Shown here: positions 8,288 to 16,615 of the stretch, one piece after another | How the letters are laid out: each line of letters opens with the position of its first letter | Position numbering within the stretch: position 1 is the first letter of the stretch | DNA from: Saccharopolyspora_D taberi | GTDB lineage: Bacteria; Actinomycetota; Actinomycetes; Mycobacteriales; Pseudonocardiaceae | Direction of reading: 5' to 3' | DNA: 64,000 nt | NCBI RefSeq assembly: GCF_039534165.1 | Contig: NZ_BAAAUX010000002.1 | Coordinates: forward strand, 160,283 to 224,282 | Position numbers and translations under genes: made by a program | The notes under the pieces: model-generated | Told to the model about the DNA's origin: nothing | Databases searched by the model: none | Seen by the model: only the letters and a program-made list of their open reading frames with translations

Positions 8288-8387
8288 GGGAATTCCCGGC
8301 CGTGGCGGCACGTTGAAAAGGTGGGCAGCCGCCGCCCGTCGAAGACTGGGCCGGTTATGGGCGCCGCCTTCACAAGCCGCGCAGGGT

Positions 8388-9116
8388 TCAACTCCCTCGG
8401 CTGCCCCCGGTACCCGGTCCGTTCAGGACCTCGGTGATCCGCTGCGCGGCGGCCACGACGAACGGGATGGCCCGGTCGGCGATGTCCCGGCGGTGGGTGA
8501 TGACGTTGACGGCCGCGGCCTGCCCGCCGCGCGGCGGGCGGATGGGCGCGGCGATGCCGATGGAGCCCGCGACGACCTCCTCGTGGGTCACTATGTGCCC
8601 GGTCCGGCGGGTGGTGGTGACCCGCTCCGGCTCGTCGTCCTCCGGTGACCCCGCCGCGAGCAGCGCGATCCCCGCCGCGCCGCGTTCCAGCGGGTCGCGG
8701 TTGCCGATGCCGTAGGAGAAGCGCGGCCCCGGCCCTGGCGGCTCGATGACGGCGATCGCGACCGCCGAGCCGTTCTCTGCCACCACCAGGCACGCGGTCG
8801 CGTCCAGCTCCGCCGTCAGCTCCCGCAGCACCGGGTCGGCCACGTCGAGCAGCCGGGGGCGGACGCGTTCGGCGAGGGTGAAGAACTCCAGGCCGATCCG
8901 GTACCTGCCCTCGGGATCCCGGGACGCGAAGTTCTGCCGGGTCAACGCCATCAGCAGCCGGTAGGCGACCGAGCGGTGCACTCCGAGCCGGGTCGCGACC
9001 TCGCTCGCGCCGAGCCCTTCCGGCGCCTCGGCGAGCATCCGCAGCACCAGCAGACCGCGTTCCAGCGTCTGCGACCCGTCGGTTTTCCGTTCGGTGCTTT
9101 TCCGTTCAGCGGACAT
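8388..9116 (-). CDS. IclR-family transcriptional regulator
   Basis: A 242-residue IclR protein. The N-terminal winged helix-turn-helix (about residues 10-75) includes SQTLERGLLVLRMLAEAPEG and RLGVHRSVAYRLLMALTRQ; the effector domain follows with ATACLVVAENGSAVAI and the ending AAPIRPPRGGQAAAVNVI. IclR proteins typically control aromatic catabolic operons with an aromatic acid as ligand. It is divergent from the hydroxylase/homogentisate operon, whose promoter and a palindrome lie between them. The start at 9116 was chosen because similarity begins there; longer readings cross the promoter. Confidence 0.88.
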   Translation of the reverse strand: MSAERKSTERKTDGSQTLERGLLVLRMLAEAPEGLGASEVATRLGVHRSVAYRLLMALTRQNFASRDPEGRYRIGLEFFTLAERVRPRLLDVADPVLRELTAELDATACLVVAENGSAVAIAVIEPPGPGPRFSYGIGNRDPLERGAAGIALLAAGSPEDDEPERVTTTRRTGHIVTHEEVVAGSIGIAAPIRPPRGGQAAAVNVITHRRDIADRAIPFVVAAAQRITEVLNGPGTGGSRGS

Positions 9117-9142
9117 ACCCACCCCGGTTGGCGTCCGAGGCC

Positions 9143-9171
9143 TTGACAGTCCCAGACCCCGGAAAGATAGT
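9143..9171 (+). promoter_or_regulatory. Sigma-70-type promoter of the aromatic operon
   Basis: TTGACA at 9143-9148, a 17-base spacer and GATAGT at 9166-9171. It reads toward the hydroxylase operon and sits about 50 bases before its start. Confidence 0.6.
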
Positions 9172-9185
9172 GATGCAATCTGTGT

Positions 9186-9197
9186 AACACCTGTGTT
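9186..9197. promoter_or_regulatory. Palindrome, possible IclR operator
   Basis: AACACCTGTGTT, perfect 5-base arms around CT, placed about 15 bases downstream of the predicted -10 box and 27 bases before the hydroxylase start. The position suits repression by the divergent IclR protein. No experiment or alignment supports this yet. Confidence 0.4.
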
Positions 9198-9223
9198 CGT
9201 TATTTGCAACATCGGAGGTGGGT

Positions 9224-10750
9224 GTGTACTTCGCGCCGCGCCGGTATCCCTTCGAGCCGCCGCCGGCCGCCGCGTCCGTCGTGGTGGTCGGTGCCGGGCC
9301 GGTGGGGCTCGCGCTGGCACTGGGCCTGGCCCGGCGCGGGGTCCGGGTGACCGTGCTGGAGGCGGGTGACTCCGTCTCCCACGGCAGCCGCGCGATCTGC
9401 CTGTCCCGGCACTCCCTGGAAGTGCTCGAACGCCTCGGCGTCGGCGAGCGGTTCGCCGAGCTGTCGCTGCCGTGGACCTCCGGGCGCAGCTACTACCGCG
9501 ACACCGAGGTGCTGGCGTTCGACATGCCGCACTCCGCCGCGGACGTCCGGCCGCCGATGGTCAACATCTCGCAGTCGGTGGCCGAGCAGGTCCTCGTCGA
9601 CGAGGTCGCGCGGACCGACGGCTGCGACGTGCACTGGCACTGCCGCGTAGAGGACTGCACCCCGCACGCCGACCACGTCGTGGTCAGCGTCGGAACTCCG
9701 GACGGTGCAAGGGAAATCCGTGCCGACTGGGTGCTGGCGGCGGACGGCGCGCGCAGTGCCGTGCGGGAGGCGCTGGGGCTGCGGCTCAACGGCACCAGCT
9801 ACGAGGGCCGCTACGTCATCGCCGACATCCACTGGCGGGCGGCGCTGCCCACCGAGCGCCGGGTGTGGTTCGACCCGCCGAGCAACCCGGGCTCCACGAT
9901 CATCCTGCACCGCCAGCCCGACGACATCTGGCGCGTGGACTACCAGCTCCGGCCCGGCGACGACCCGGAGGCAGAGACCGACCACGACCGCATCCGGGAC
10001 CGGATCTCCCGCCACCTGGACTGGCTGGGCAACGACCGCCCCTGGACCCTGGAGTGGGCCAGCATCTACCGGGCGCACTCGCGGTCGCTGGACTCCTACC
10101 GGCACGGCCGGGTGCTGTTCGCGGGCGACGCCGCGCACCTGGTGCCGATCTTCGGCGTCCGCGGCCTGAACTCCGGTCTGGAAGACGCCGACACGCTCGC
10201 CTGGATGCTGCCGCTGGTGCTGCGCGGCGAAGCCGGCGAAGCGCTGCTGGACGCCTACTCCGCCGAGCGGTGCGACGCGTGGCGGCAGAACATCGAGCAG
10301 GCCGAGAAGAGCACGTTGTTCATGACCCCCGGCACCCGCGGCTACGAGCTGACCCGCGACGCGGTGCTGGCGCTGGCCAACCGCCGCCCGGTCCTGCGCG
10401 AGCTGATCAACCCCCGGCAGTCCAGCGCGACCCACGCCCGCAACTCGCCGCTGACCCTGCCGTCCGGCACCGGCGGACTCCTGCCCGGTGACCCGGTGCC
10501 CGACCGCGCGCTCGGCGCGTCGAGCCTGAACGCCAAGCGCGGCAACGGGTTCGCGCTGCTGGGCGGCACCCCGGAGGCCGCGTCGGCGATGGCCGGGCGC
10601 CTGGGCGCCGCCGTCACCGCGCTCGATCCGGAGCCGGGCAGCGACGACGTGCTCGTGGTCCGCCCGGACGGCCTGCTGCTGGGCCGTTTCCCGGACTTCA
10701 GCGCACCCGGCGACGTGGCCGATCACATCCTGCGAGGAGGCGTTCGATGA
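9224..10750 (+). CDS. FAD-dependent aromatic hydroxylase (MhaA-like)
   Basis: A 508-residue class A flavoprotein hydroxylase of the PheA/TfdB/MhpA type, using NAD(P)H and O2 to hydroxylate an aromatic ring. The FAD Rossmann motif GAGPVG is at about 23-28, the DG motif at WVLAADGARSAVREALG, and the second FAD motif VLFAGDAAHLVPIFGVRGLN near residue 300; a thioredoxin-like C-terminal region follows. The GTG at 9224 is preferred to the GTG at 9218 because the latter overlaps GGAGG. Being cotranscribed with homogentisate dioxygenase and a tiny overlapping partner, it may be a 3-hydroxyphenylacetate 6-hydroxylase that makes homogentisate. The substrate is inferred. Confidence 0.85.
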   Translation: MYFAPRRYPFEPPPAAASVVVVGAGPVGLALALGLARRGVRVTVLEAGDSVSHGSRAICLSRHSLEVLERLGVGERFAELSLPWTSGRSYYRDTEVLAFDMPHSAADVRPPMVNISQSVAEQVLVDEVARTDGCDVHWHCRVEDCTPHADHVVVSVGTPDGAREIRADWVLAADGARSAVREALGLRLNGTSYEGRYVIADIHWRAALPTERRVWFDPPSNPGSTIILHRQPDDIWRVDYQLRPGDDPEAETDHDRIRDRISRHLDWLGNDRPWTLEWASIYRAHSRSLDSYRHGRVLFAGDAAHLVPIFGVRGLNSGLEDADTLAWMLPLVLRGEAGEALLDAYSAERCDAWRQNIEQAEKSTLFMTPGTRGYELTRDAVLALANRRPVLRELINPRQSSATHARNSPLTLPSGTGGLLPGDPVPDRALGASSLNAKRGNGFALLGGTPEAASAMAGRLGAAVTALDPEPGSDDVLVVRPDGLLLGRFPDFSAPGDVADHILRGGVR

Positions 10751-10905
10751 GCGAGCACGCCGAAGCCGTGTGGCGCGCGGTCAGCGACGCGCTCGACGAC
10801 ACCGACGACCGGGAGGCGTTCCTGGTGCGGCTGGTCGTGCTCACCGCGCTCGACCACCTCACCACCGACCAGCTCACCGGCCTCATCGCCGAAGCCCGGG
10901 CCTGA
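10747..10905 (+). CDS. Small partner of the hydroxylase (MhaB-like, possible DUF2783)
   Basis: A 52-residue acidic helical protein beginning MSEHAEAVWRAV. Its ATG overlaps the hydroxylase stop as ATGA, so the two are translationally coupled. The C-terminal half (FLVRLVVLTALDHL, then GLIAEAR) resembles small proteins found beside aromatic flavin hydroxylases. In Pseudomonas putida U the hydroxylase MhaA needs a small coupling protein, MhaB, to turn 3-hydroxyphenylacetate into homogentisate; the order and size here match that pair. The similarity is from memory and gene order, so the role is an inference, but the codon use, tight overlap and following ribosome-binding site make it a convincing gene. 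Confidence 0.7.
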   Translation: MSEHAEAVWRAVSDALDDTDDREAFLVRLVVLTALDHLTTDQLTGLIAEARA

Positions 10906-10927
10906 CGACGAAGGAGTCGTGCGCACC

Positions 10928-12274
10928 ATGAGCCCAGAACCGATGACTCCGGACCCGATCACCCCGGACCCGCGGACCCCGGCCCCGCGCCGCGAGTTCG
11001 GCAAGATCGTGGCCGCCAGCCTCGCGGGCACGACGATCGAGTTCTACGACTTCTTCCTCTACGGCTCGGCCGCCGCGCTGGTGTTCAACAAGGTGTTCTT
11101 CCCGGCGGGCGACCCGGTCACCGGGGTGCTGCTGGCGCTGGTGACCTACGCGGTCGGCTTCCTGGCCCGTCCCGTCGGCGGAGTCCTGTTCGGACACCTC
11201 GGCGACCGGATGGGCCGCCGCCGGACGCTGGCGCTGAGCCTGCTGATGATGGGCGGGGCGACGGTGGCCATCGGCCTGATCCCGTCGTACCAGACCATCG
11301 GCGTGCTGGCGCCGATCCTGCTCACGCTGCTGCGGCTGGTGCAGGGCGTGGCGCTTGGCGGGGAGTGGGGCGGCGCGATCCTGCTCGTCACCGAGCACGC
11401 CGACAGCCGCCGCCGCGGCTTCTGGGCGAGCTGGCCGCAGACCGGCGGCCCGCTGGGCAACCTGCTCGCGACCGGGGTGCTGGCGCTGATGGGCCTGGCG
11501 ATCACCGACGCCGCGTTCGTGGAGTGGGGCTGGCGGCTGCCGTTCGTGATCTCGGCGATCCTGGTGCTGGTCGGGCTGTGGCTGCGGCGTGCGGTGCAGG
11601 AGTCGCCGCTGTTCGCCGAGTTGCAGGCGGCGGGCAGGGCCGACGAGGGCAAGGCGCCGATCAGCGTGGTGCTGCGCCACCACCGCCGGGAGGTGGCGCT
11701 GGCCACGCTGGCCAACGTCGGCGAGAAGACCACCTACTACGTGTTCAGCATCTTCCTGCTGTCCTACCTCGCCGAGCAGCTGCACCTGCCCAAGGGCGTG
11801 GGCCTGACCGCCATCGCCATCGGTTCGGTGTTCCAGGTGGCGGCGATGCTCGTCGGCGGGGCGCTGTCGGACCGCTTCGGCCGCCGCGGCCTCAACATCG
11901 GGCTCGCGCTGCTCATCGCGGTCTGGGGATTCGCCGGGCTCCCGCTGGTCGACGGCGGGGACACCGCGACGATCACGCTGGTGGTGATCGTCGGCCTCAC
12001 CCTGCACGGCCTGATGACCGGGGCGCAGGTGGCGTTCTTCGCCGAACTGTTCCCCAGCGAGGTCCGCTACACCGGCGCCTCGCTGGGCTACCAGCTGGCC
12101 ACCGTGCTTGGCGGGTCGCTCGCGCCCATCATCGGAGTGGGCCTGATGCACCGATTCGGTTCGACCCTGCCGGTGGGGGTGTTCCTGGCGGTCGCCGAGC
12201 TGTGCACGCTGGTCGCCTTCCTGCTGGCGGGCGAGACCAGCACGCGGGCGCTGCGGGATCTGGAAAGCGTGTAG
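10928..12274 (+). CDS. MFS transporter, metabolite:H+ symporter (MHS) family
   Basis: A 448-residue 12-helix permease. The MHS signatures are present: TTIEFYDFFLYGSAAAL in the first helix, the loop motif GHLGDRMGRRRTL after helix 2, and GVALGGEWGGA in helix 4; the mirrored loop LSDRFGRRGLN is in the second half. The family imports aromatic and dicarboxylic acids with protons. It lies between the hydroxylase and homogentisate dioxygenase genes, so it probably imports the pathway substrate (inferred). The ATG at 10928 was chosen: GGAG is eleven bases upstream, while a GTG at 10919 is too close to it. The first ~20 residues are proline/threonine-rich. Confidence 0.87.
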   Translation: MSPEPMTPDPITPDPRTPAPRREFGKIVAASLAGTTIEFYDFFLYGSAAALVFNKVFFPAGDPVTGVLLALVTYAVGFLARPVGGVLFGHLGDRMGRRRTLALSLLMMGGATVAIGLIPSYQTIGVLAPILLTLLRLVQGVALGGEWGGAILLVTEHADSRRRGFWASWPQTGGPLGNLLATGVLALMGLAITDAAFVEWGWRLPFVISAILVLVGLWLRRAVQESPLFAELQAAGRADEGKAPISVVLRHHRREVALATLANVGEKTTYYVFSIFLLSYLAEQLHLPKGVGLTAIAIGSVFQVAAMLVGGALSDRFGRRGLNIGLALLIAVWGFAGLPLVDGGDTATITLVVIVGLTLHGLMTGAQVAFFAELFPSEVRYTGASLGYQLATVLGGSLAPIIGVGLMHRFGSTLPVGVFLAVAELCTLVAFLLAGETSTRALRDLESV

Positions 12275-12305
12275 TCGAAGTCCGATCCGGAGGAAGGGGA
12301 ACGAC

Positions 12306-13505
12306 ATGGCGTACTACCGCAGTGTGGGCGACGTGCCGCCGAAGCGGCACACCCAGCACCGCACACCCGAAGGGGGGTTGTACTTCGAGGAGCTGATGGG
12401 GGAGGAGGGCTTCTCGGCGGACTCCTCGCTGCTGTACCACCGCGAGATCCCGTCGGCGATCGTCGACGCCTCGGACTGGGAACTGCCGGACCTGGCCACC
12501 GAGCCGAACCACCCGCTCAAGCCCCGGCACCTGAAGCTGCACGACCTGTTCCCGGGCGAGACCTGGAAGTCCGCCGACGTGGTGACCGGTCGCAGGCTCG
12601 TGCTCGGCAACGCCGACGTGCGCATCTCCTACGCCGCGGCCGGGCAGACCTCGCCGCTGTACCGCAACGCGGTCGGCGACGAATGCGTCTACGTCGAGTC
12701 CGGCGAAGGTGTCGTGGAGACCGTGTTCGGGGCGCTGGAGGTCAGGCAGGGCGACTACGTGCTGCTGCCGCGCGCGACCACGCACCGGTGGGTTCCGCGG
12801 GGCGACGAGCCGCTGCGCACCTACTGCATCGAGGCCAACAGCCACATCACGCCGGCCCGGCGCTACCTGTCGAAGTTCGGGCAGCTGCTGGAGCACGCGC
12901 CGTACTGCGAGCGCGACCTGCACGGGCCGGGCGAACCGCTGCTGGCCGAGGGCACCGACGTCGAGGTGCTGGTCAAGCACCGCGGTTCGGGCGGGACGAT
13001 CGTGGGCACCCGCTACGTCTACCCCAAGCACCCGTTCGACGTCGTGGGCTGGGACGGCTGCCTGTACCCGCACACCTTCAACATCTCCGACTTCGAGCCG
13101 ATCACCGGCCGCGTGCACCAGCCGCCGCCGGTGCACCAGGTCTTCGAGGGCAACAACTTCGTGATCTGCAACTTCGTGCCGCGCAAGGTCGACTACCACC
13201 CGCTGTCCATCCCGGTGCCCTACTACCACTCCAACGTGGACAGCGACGAGATCATGTTCTACTGCGGCGGGAACTACGAGGCCCGCAAGGGTTCCGGGAT
13301 CGGCCAGGGCTCGATCTCGGTGCACCCAGGCGGCCACTCGCACGGCCCGCAGCCCGGCGCCTACGAGCGCAGCATCGGGGTCGAGTTCTTCGACGAGCTC
13401 GCCGTCATGGTCGACACCTTCCGCCCGCTGGAGCTCGGCGAGGGCGGGCGCGCCGCCGACGACGGCAAGTACGCCTGGACCTGGGCGGGAAGGGGGCCCG
13501 CGTGA
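12306..13505 (+). CDS. hmgA: Homogentisate 1,2-dioxygenase
   Basis: A 399-residue non-haem iron dioxygenase that opens the homogentisate ring to maleylacetoacetate. A double cupin: the N-terminal half has ESGEGVVETVFG and LLPRATTHRWVP, and the C-terminal half holds the iron site, with H308 and E315 in YYHSNVDSDEIMFY and H346 in GGHSHGPQ. The family tag HPGGHSHGPQPG is clear. The start has GGAGGAAGG a few bases upstream. It overlaps the next gene by four bases (GTGA). With fumarylacetoacetase downstream, this makes a near-complete lower pathway; a maleylacetoacetate isomerase is not recognised. Confidence 0.93.
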   Translation: MAYYRSVGDVPPKRHTQHRTPEGGLYFEELMGEEGFSADSSLLYHREIPSAIVDASDWELPDLATEPNHPLKPRHLKLHDLFPGETWKSADVVTGRRLVLGNADVRISYAAAGQTSPLYRNAVGDECVYVESGEGVVETVFGALEVRQGDYVLLPRATTHRWVPRGDEPLRTYCIEANSHITPARRYLSKFGQLLEHAPYCERDLHGPGEPLLAEGTDVEVLVKHRGSGGTIVGTRYVYPKHPFDVVGWDGCLYPHTFNISDFEPITGRVHQPPPVHQVFEGNNFVICNFVPRKVDYHPLSIPVPYYHSNVDSDEIMFYCGGNYEARKGSGIGQGSISVHPGGHSHGPQPGAYERSIGVEFFDELAVMVDTFRPLELGEGGRAADDGKYAWTWAGRGPA

Positions 13506-14347
13506 CCCCGCCGCTGCTGGCCGGCCTGGTCGACGACGCGGGGCTGTTCCCCCCGACGGCGCTGGACATGGCCGCCGCGGTCACCCGACACCGGGCCGAC
13601 CGCGCGGCGGGCGAACCGATGCTCACGCACCGGTTCCTCTGCCCAGCGAGCAGGATCGGCGAGCTGCGCGAGGAGCTTACGGACATCGACCGGATCGACA
13701 TCGGCCTGATCGCCGACCAGGGCGTCGGGTCGCTGGCCGAAACCTGCGGCGCCATCGCCGACGACGAGCGGACTTCGCTGGCACTGCTGGAAATCCCGGT
13801 CGCCAGGGCCAGGTCGGTCGACGAGGTGCTGAAGGCCCTGCACGCGCTCCCGGACCCGGCGCCCGCGTTCCTGGAACCGGCGAGCCCGACCGAGGTGGAC
13901 GAGGTCGTCGAAGCGGTGCGCCGCGACGACACCGGCCGCACCCTCGGTGCGAAGCTGCGCTGCGGCGGTGTGCGCGCGGAGCTGTTCCCGTCCCCGGCCG
14001 AGGTCGCGCACTTCCTCGTTTCCTGCACCACCGGCGGGGTCCCGTTCAAGGCCACGGCCGGACTGCACCACGCGGTGCGCCACCGCGCCGAGGAGACCGG
14101 GTTCGTCCACCACGGCTACCTCAACCTGCTGCTGGCCACCGCGGTCGCCGCCGCGGGCGGTTCGGAGGACGAGGTGCGGCAGGCGCTGGAGATCGAGGAC
14201 GCCGCGGAGCTGGGCGACCGGATCGCGGGCCTCGGCGCGGAAGCGGTGACCAGAACGCGCGAGGCGATGGTCAGCTACGGCTCGTGCAGCACCAGCACGC
14301 CGGTCCGCGAGGCGCAAGCCCTGGTATCGGCCGGAAAGGAAGGATGA
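13502..14347 (+). CDS. Unrecognised protein of the homogentisate operon
   Basis: A 281-residue soluble protein with no signal peptide, coupled to hmgA by a GTGA overlap and ending three bases before the fumarylacetoacetase start. I do not recognise a characterised family. Visible features are LLAGLVDDAGLFPPTALDM at the start, a central alternating helix/strand pattern (IDIGLIADQGVGSLAET), then LGAKLRCGGVRAELFPSP and PFKATAGLHHAVRH, which look like a barrel-type active site with Lys, Cys and paired His. Operon position suggests a role in the pathway, perhaps the missing maleylacetoacetate isomerisation step or handling of a side product. That is speculation. Confidence 0.75.
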   Translation: MTPPLLAGLVDDAGLFPPTALDMAAAVTRHRADRAAGEPMLTHRFLCPASRIGELREELTDIDRIDIGLIADQGVGSLAETCGAIADDERTSLALLEIPVARARSVDEVLKALHALPDPAPAFLEPASPTEVDEVVEAVRRDDTGRTLGAKLRCGGVRAELFPSPAEVAHFLVSCTTGGVPFKATAGLHHAVRHRAEETGFVHHGYLNLLLATAVAAAGGSEDEVRQALEIEDAAELGDRIAGLGAEAVTRTREAMVSYGSCSTSTPVREAQALVSAGKEG

Positions 14348-14350
14348 TCA

Positions 14351-15547
14351 GTGACCCTCACAAGCTGGGTTCCGGTGCCCGCGGAGTCGGACTTCCCGGT
14401 CCAGAACCTGCCCTACGGCGTCTTCGAGCCCGCCGGAGGAGCGGCCCGGGTCGGCGTGGCCATCGGTGAGCACGTCCTCGACCTCGCGGCGGCTCTGGGC
14501 GACGAGGTGTTCGCGCGGCCGAGCCTGAACGCGTTCATGGCGCAGGGCAGGCGGCGCTGGCAGGAGGTGCGGGCCCGGATCACCGAGCTGCTCACCGACG
14601 AGCGGCACCGGCCGTCGGCGGAACCGGCGCTGCACCGGCTCGCCGACGTGCGGCTGCTGATGCCGTTCGAGGTCGCCGACTACGTCGACTTCTACTCGTC
14701 GGAGCACCACGCGGCCAACATCGGGCGGATGTTCCGCCCGGACTCCGAACCGCTGATGCCGAACTGGAAGCACCTGCCGGTCGGCTACCACGGCCGCGCC
14801 GGAACGGTGGTCCCGTCGGGCACCCCGATCGTCCGGCCCAACGGCCAGCGCAAGCCCCCGCAGGCCACCGCGCCCGGCTTCGGCCCGTCGCAGCGGCTCG
14901 ACATCGAGGCCGAGGTCGGGTTCGTCGTCGGCACCGGCTCCGAACTGGGCGAACCGGTCGCGCTGGCCGACTTCGCCGAGCACGTGTTCGGGGTGTGCCT
15001 GGTCAACGACTGGTCGGCCCGCGACATCCAGGCGTGGGAGTACGTGCCGCTGGGCCCGTTCCTCGGCAAGTCCTTCGCCACCTCGGTGTCGCCGTGGATC
15101 GTCCCGCTCGACGCGCTGGAGGCGGCTCGGGTGGCGCCCCCGGAACGGGACCACGAGCTGCTCGGCTACCTGCGCGACCGCGCGGACTGGGGCCTGGACC
15201 TGACCATGCGGGTCCGGCTCAACGGCCACCAGGTGTCGGAACCGCCGTTCGCCACGATGTACTGGACGGCGGCGCAGCAGCTGGCGCACATGACGGTCAA
15301 CGGCGCGTCCCTGCGCACCGGTGACCTCTACGCCTCCGGCACGGTCAGCGGCCCGGAACCCGGTCAGCGCGGCTCGTTCATGGAGCTGAGCTGGGGCGGC
15401 AAGGAACCGCTCGAACTGCCCGGCGGCGGCACCCGGTCGTTCCTGGAAGACGGCGACGAGGTCACCATCACCGCGACAGCACCCGGCGCCGACGGCGTGC
15501 GGATCGGGTTCGGCGAGGTCACCGGCCGCATCGAGCCCGCCCGGTAG
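14351..15547 (+). CDS. fahA: Fumarylacetoacetase
   Basis: A 398-residue enzyme that hydrolyses fumarylacetoacetate to fumarate and acetoacetate, the last step of tyrosine/homogentisate breakdown. The N-terminal SH3-like domain is followed by the mixed beta-roll catalytic domain with DFYSSEHHAANIGRMFRP, the catalytic-His region YHGRAGTVVPSGTPI, metal ligands in DIEAEVGFVVG and VCLVNDWSARDIQAWEY, and a C-terminal GTVSGPEPGQRGSFMELSW. The GTG at 14351 follows GGAAGG. It is the last gene before a strong terminator, so the operon ends here. Confidence 0.93.
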   Translation: MTLTSWVPVPAESDFPVQNLPYGVFEPAGGAARVGVAIGEHVLDLAAALGDEVFARPSLNAFMAQGRRRWQEVRARITELLTDERHRPSAEPALHRLADVRLLMPFEVADYVDFYSSEHHAANIGRMFRPDSEPLMPNWKHLPVGYHGRAGTVVPSGTPIVRPNGQRKPPQATAPGFGPSQRLDIEAEVGFVVGTGSELGEPVALADFAEHVFGVCLVNDWSARDIQAWEYVPLGPFLGKSFATSVSPWIVPLDALEAARVAPPERDHELLGYLRDRADWGLDLTMRVRLNGHQVSEPPFATMYWTAAQQLAHMTVNGASLRTGDLYASGTVSGPEPGQRGSFMELSWGGKEPLELPGGGTRSFLEDGDEVTITATAPGADGVRIGFGEVTGRIEPAR

Positions 15548-15554
15548 CCGCGGG

Positions 15555-15599
15555 CCCGCGAGCCGCCCGGATCGTTCGGATCCCCGGGCGGCTCGCGGG
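15555..15599 (+). terminator. Strong hairpin terminator of the homogentisate operon
   Basis: Perfect 16-bp stem, left arm 15555-15570 (CCCGCGAGCCGCCCGG), right arm 15584-15599, with a 13-base loop, followed by the T-rich TCTTCTATCCT. It lies seven bases after the fahA stop. Confidence 0.88.
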
Positions 15600-15617
15600 T
15601 CTTCTATCCTTGGCGCG

Positions 15618-16610
15618 ATGAGCAACGTGGAGCGCGATCCGGCGGAGACGGTGTGCGGTGGTGCGGCCACCATCGCCGAACCGGAGTACGAACTGCTGGA
15701 GCCGCGCGAGGTGCCGCTGGGCGGGCCGCGGGCGATGCTGGTCGGCCGCACGTTGCCCAACCGGGATCGCCGGATGGTCGGGGCCTGGTGCTTCGCCGAC
15801 TTCTACGGTCCCGCCGACATCGCCGGGCAGCCGGGCATGCAGGTGCCGCCGCACCCGCACACCGGCCTGCAGACCGTGAGCTGGCTGCTCGACGGCGAGG
15901 TGCTGCACCGCGACAGCCTCGGCAGCCGCGCGCTGGTGCGGCCGGGCGAGCTGAACCTGATGACCGCGGGCCGCGGGATCGCGCACTCCGAGGAGTCCCC
16001 GCCCGAGCACCCGCGCTGGCTGCACGGCGCGCAGCTCTGGGTCGCGCTGCCCGGCGACCACCGCGCCGTCGCGCCCCACTTCGAACAGCACCGGGACCTT
16101 CCGCGCTCGTCCACCGCGGACGGAACGGTCACGGTGCTCATGGGCCGGGTGGGCGACGACGAGTCCCCGGCCGCCGCCTACACCCCGATCGTCGGCGCCG
16201 AGGTGTCCGCCGCGGACGGCCGGGTGCTCCGGCTCCCGCTGGAACCCGACTTCGAGCACGCGGTGCTCGCGCTGCGCGACGGGCTGACCGTCGACGGCCG
16301 CCCGGTCGCCACCGGCACGATGCTCTACCTCGGTCGCGGCAGGAGCGCGGCCGAGATCGGCGGTCCCGGTTCGGGGTTGCTGCTCGGAGGGCTTCCCTTC
16401 GAGGAGCGGATCGTGATGTGGTGGAACTTCGTGGGCCGGGACCACGACGAGATCGCCCGCGCCCGCGCCGACTGGGAGGCGGCGCGGACCGCGGGCGATC
16501 CCGGCAGCCGCTACGGCGTGGTGCGGGGCTACGACGGCCCGCCGCTGGGCGCCCCGGCGCTGCCCGGGGTCGAGCTGCGCCCGCGCGGCCGCACCCGCGG
16601 CCCGTCCTGA
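15618..16610 (+). CDS. Pirin family protein
   Basis: A 330-residue double-cupin pirin. The metal site of the N-terminal cupin is intact: VPPHPHTGLQTVSWLL and, further on, ELNLMTAGRGIAHSE; the C-terminal pirin domain includes LLLGGLPFEERIVMWWNFVG. Pirins bind iron; some act as quercetin dioxygenases or redox-sensing cofactors, and nothing here decides the role. The ATG at 15618 has no clear ribosome-binding site, and TATCCT lies about eight bases before it, so it may be leaderless. The next gene starts six bases after its stop, suggesting one transcript with the aldo/keto reductase. Confidence 0.87.
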   Translation: MSNVERDPAETVCGGAATIAEPEYELLEPREVPLGGPRAMLVGRTLPNRDRRMVGAWCFADFYGPADIAGQPGMQVPPHPHTGLQTVSWLLDGEVLHRDSLGSRALVRPGELNLMTAGRGIAHSEESPPEHPRWLHGAQLWVALPGDHRAVAPHFEQHRDLPRSSTADGTVTVLMGRVGDDESPAAAYTPIVGAEVSAADGRVLRLPLEPDFEHAVLALRDGLTVDGRPVATGTMLYLGRGRSAAEIGGPGSGLLLGGLPFEERIVMWWNFVGRDHDEIARARADWEAARTAGDPGSRYGVVRGYDGPPLGAPALPGVELRPRGRTRGPS

Positions 16611-16615
16611 CCGGC

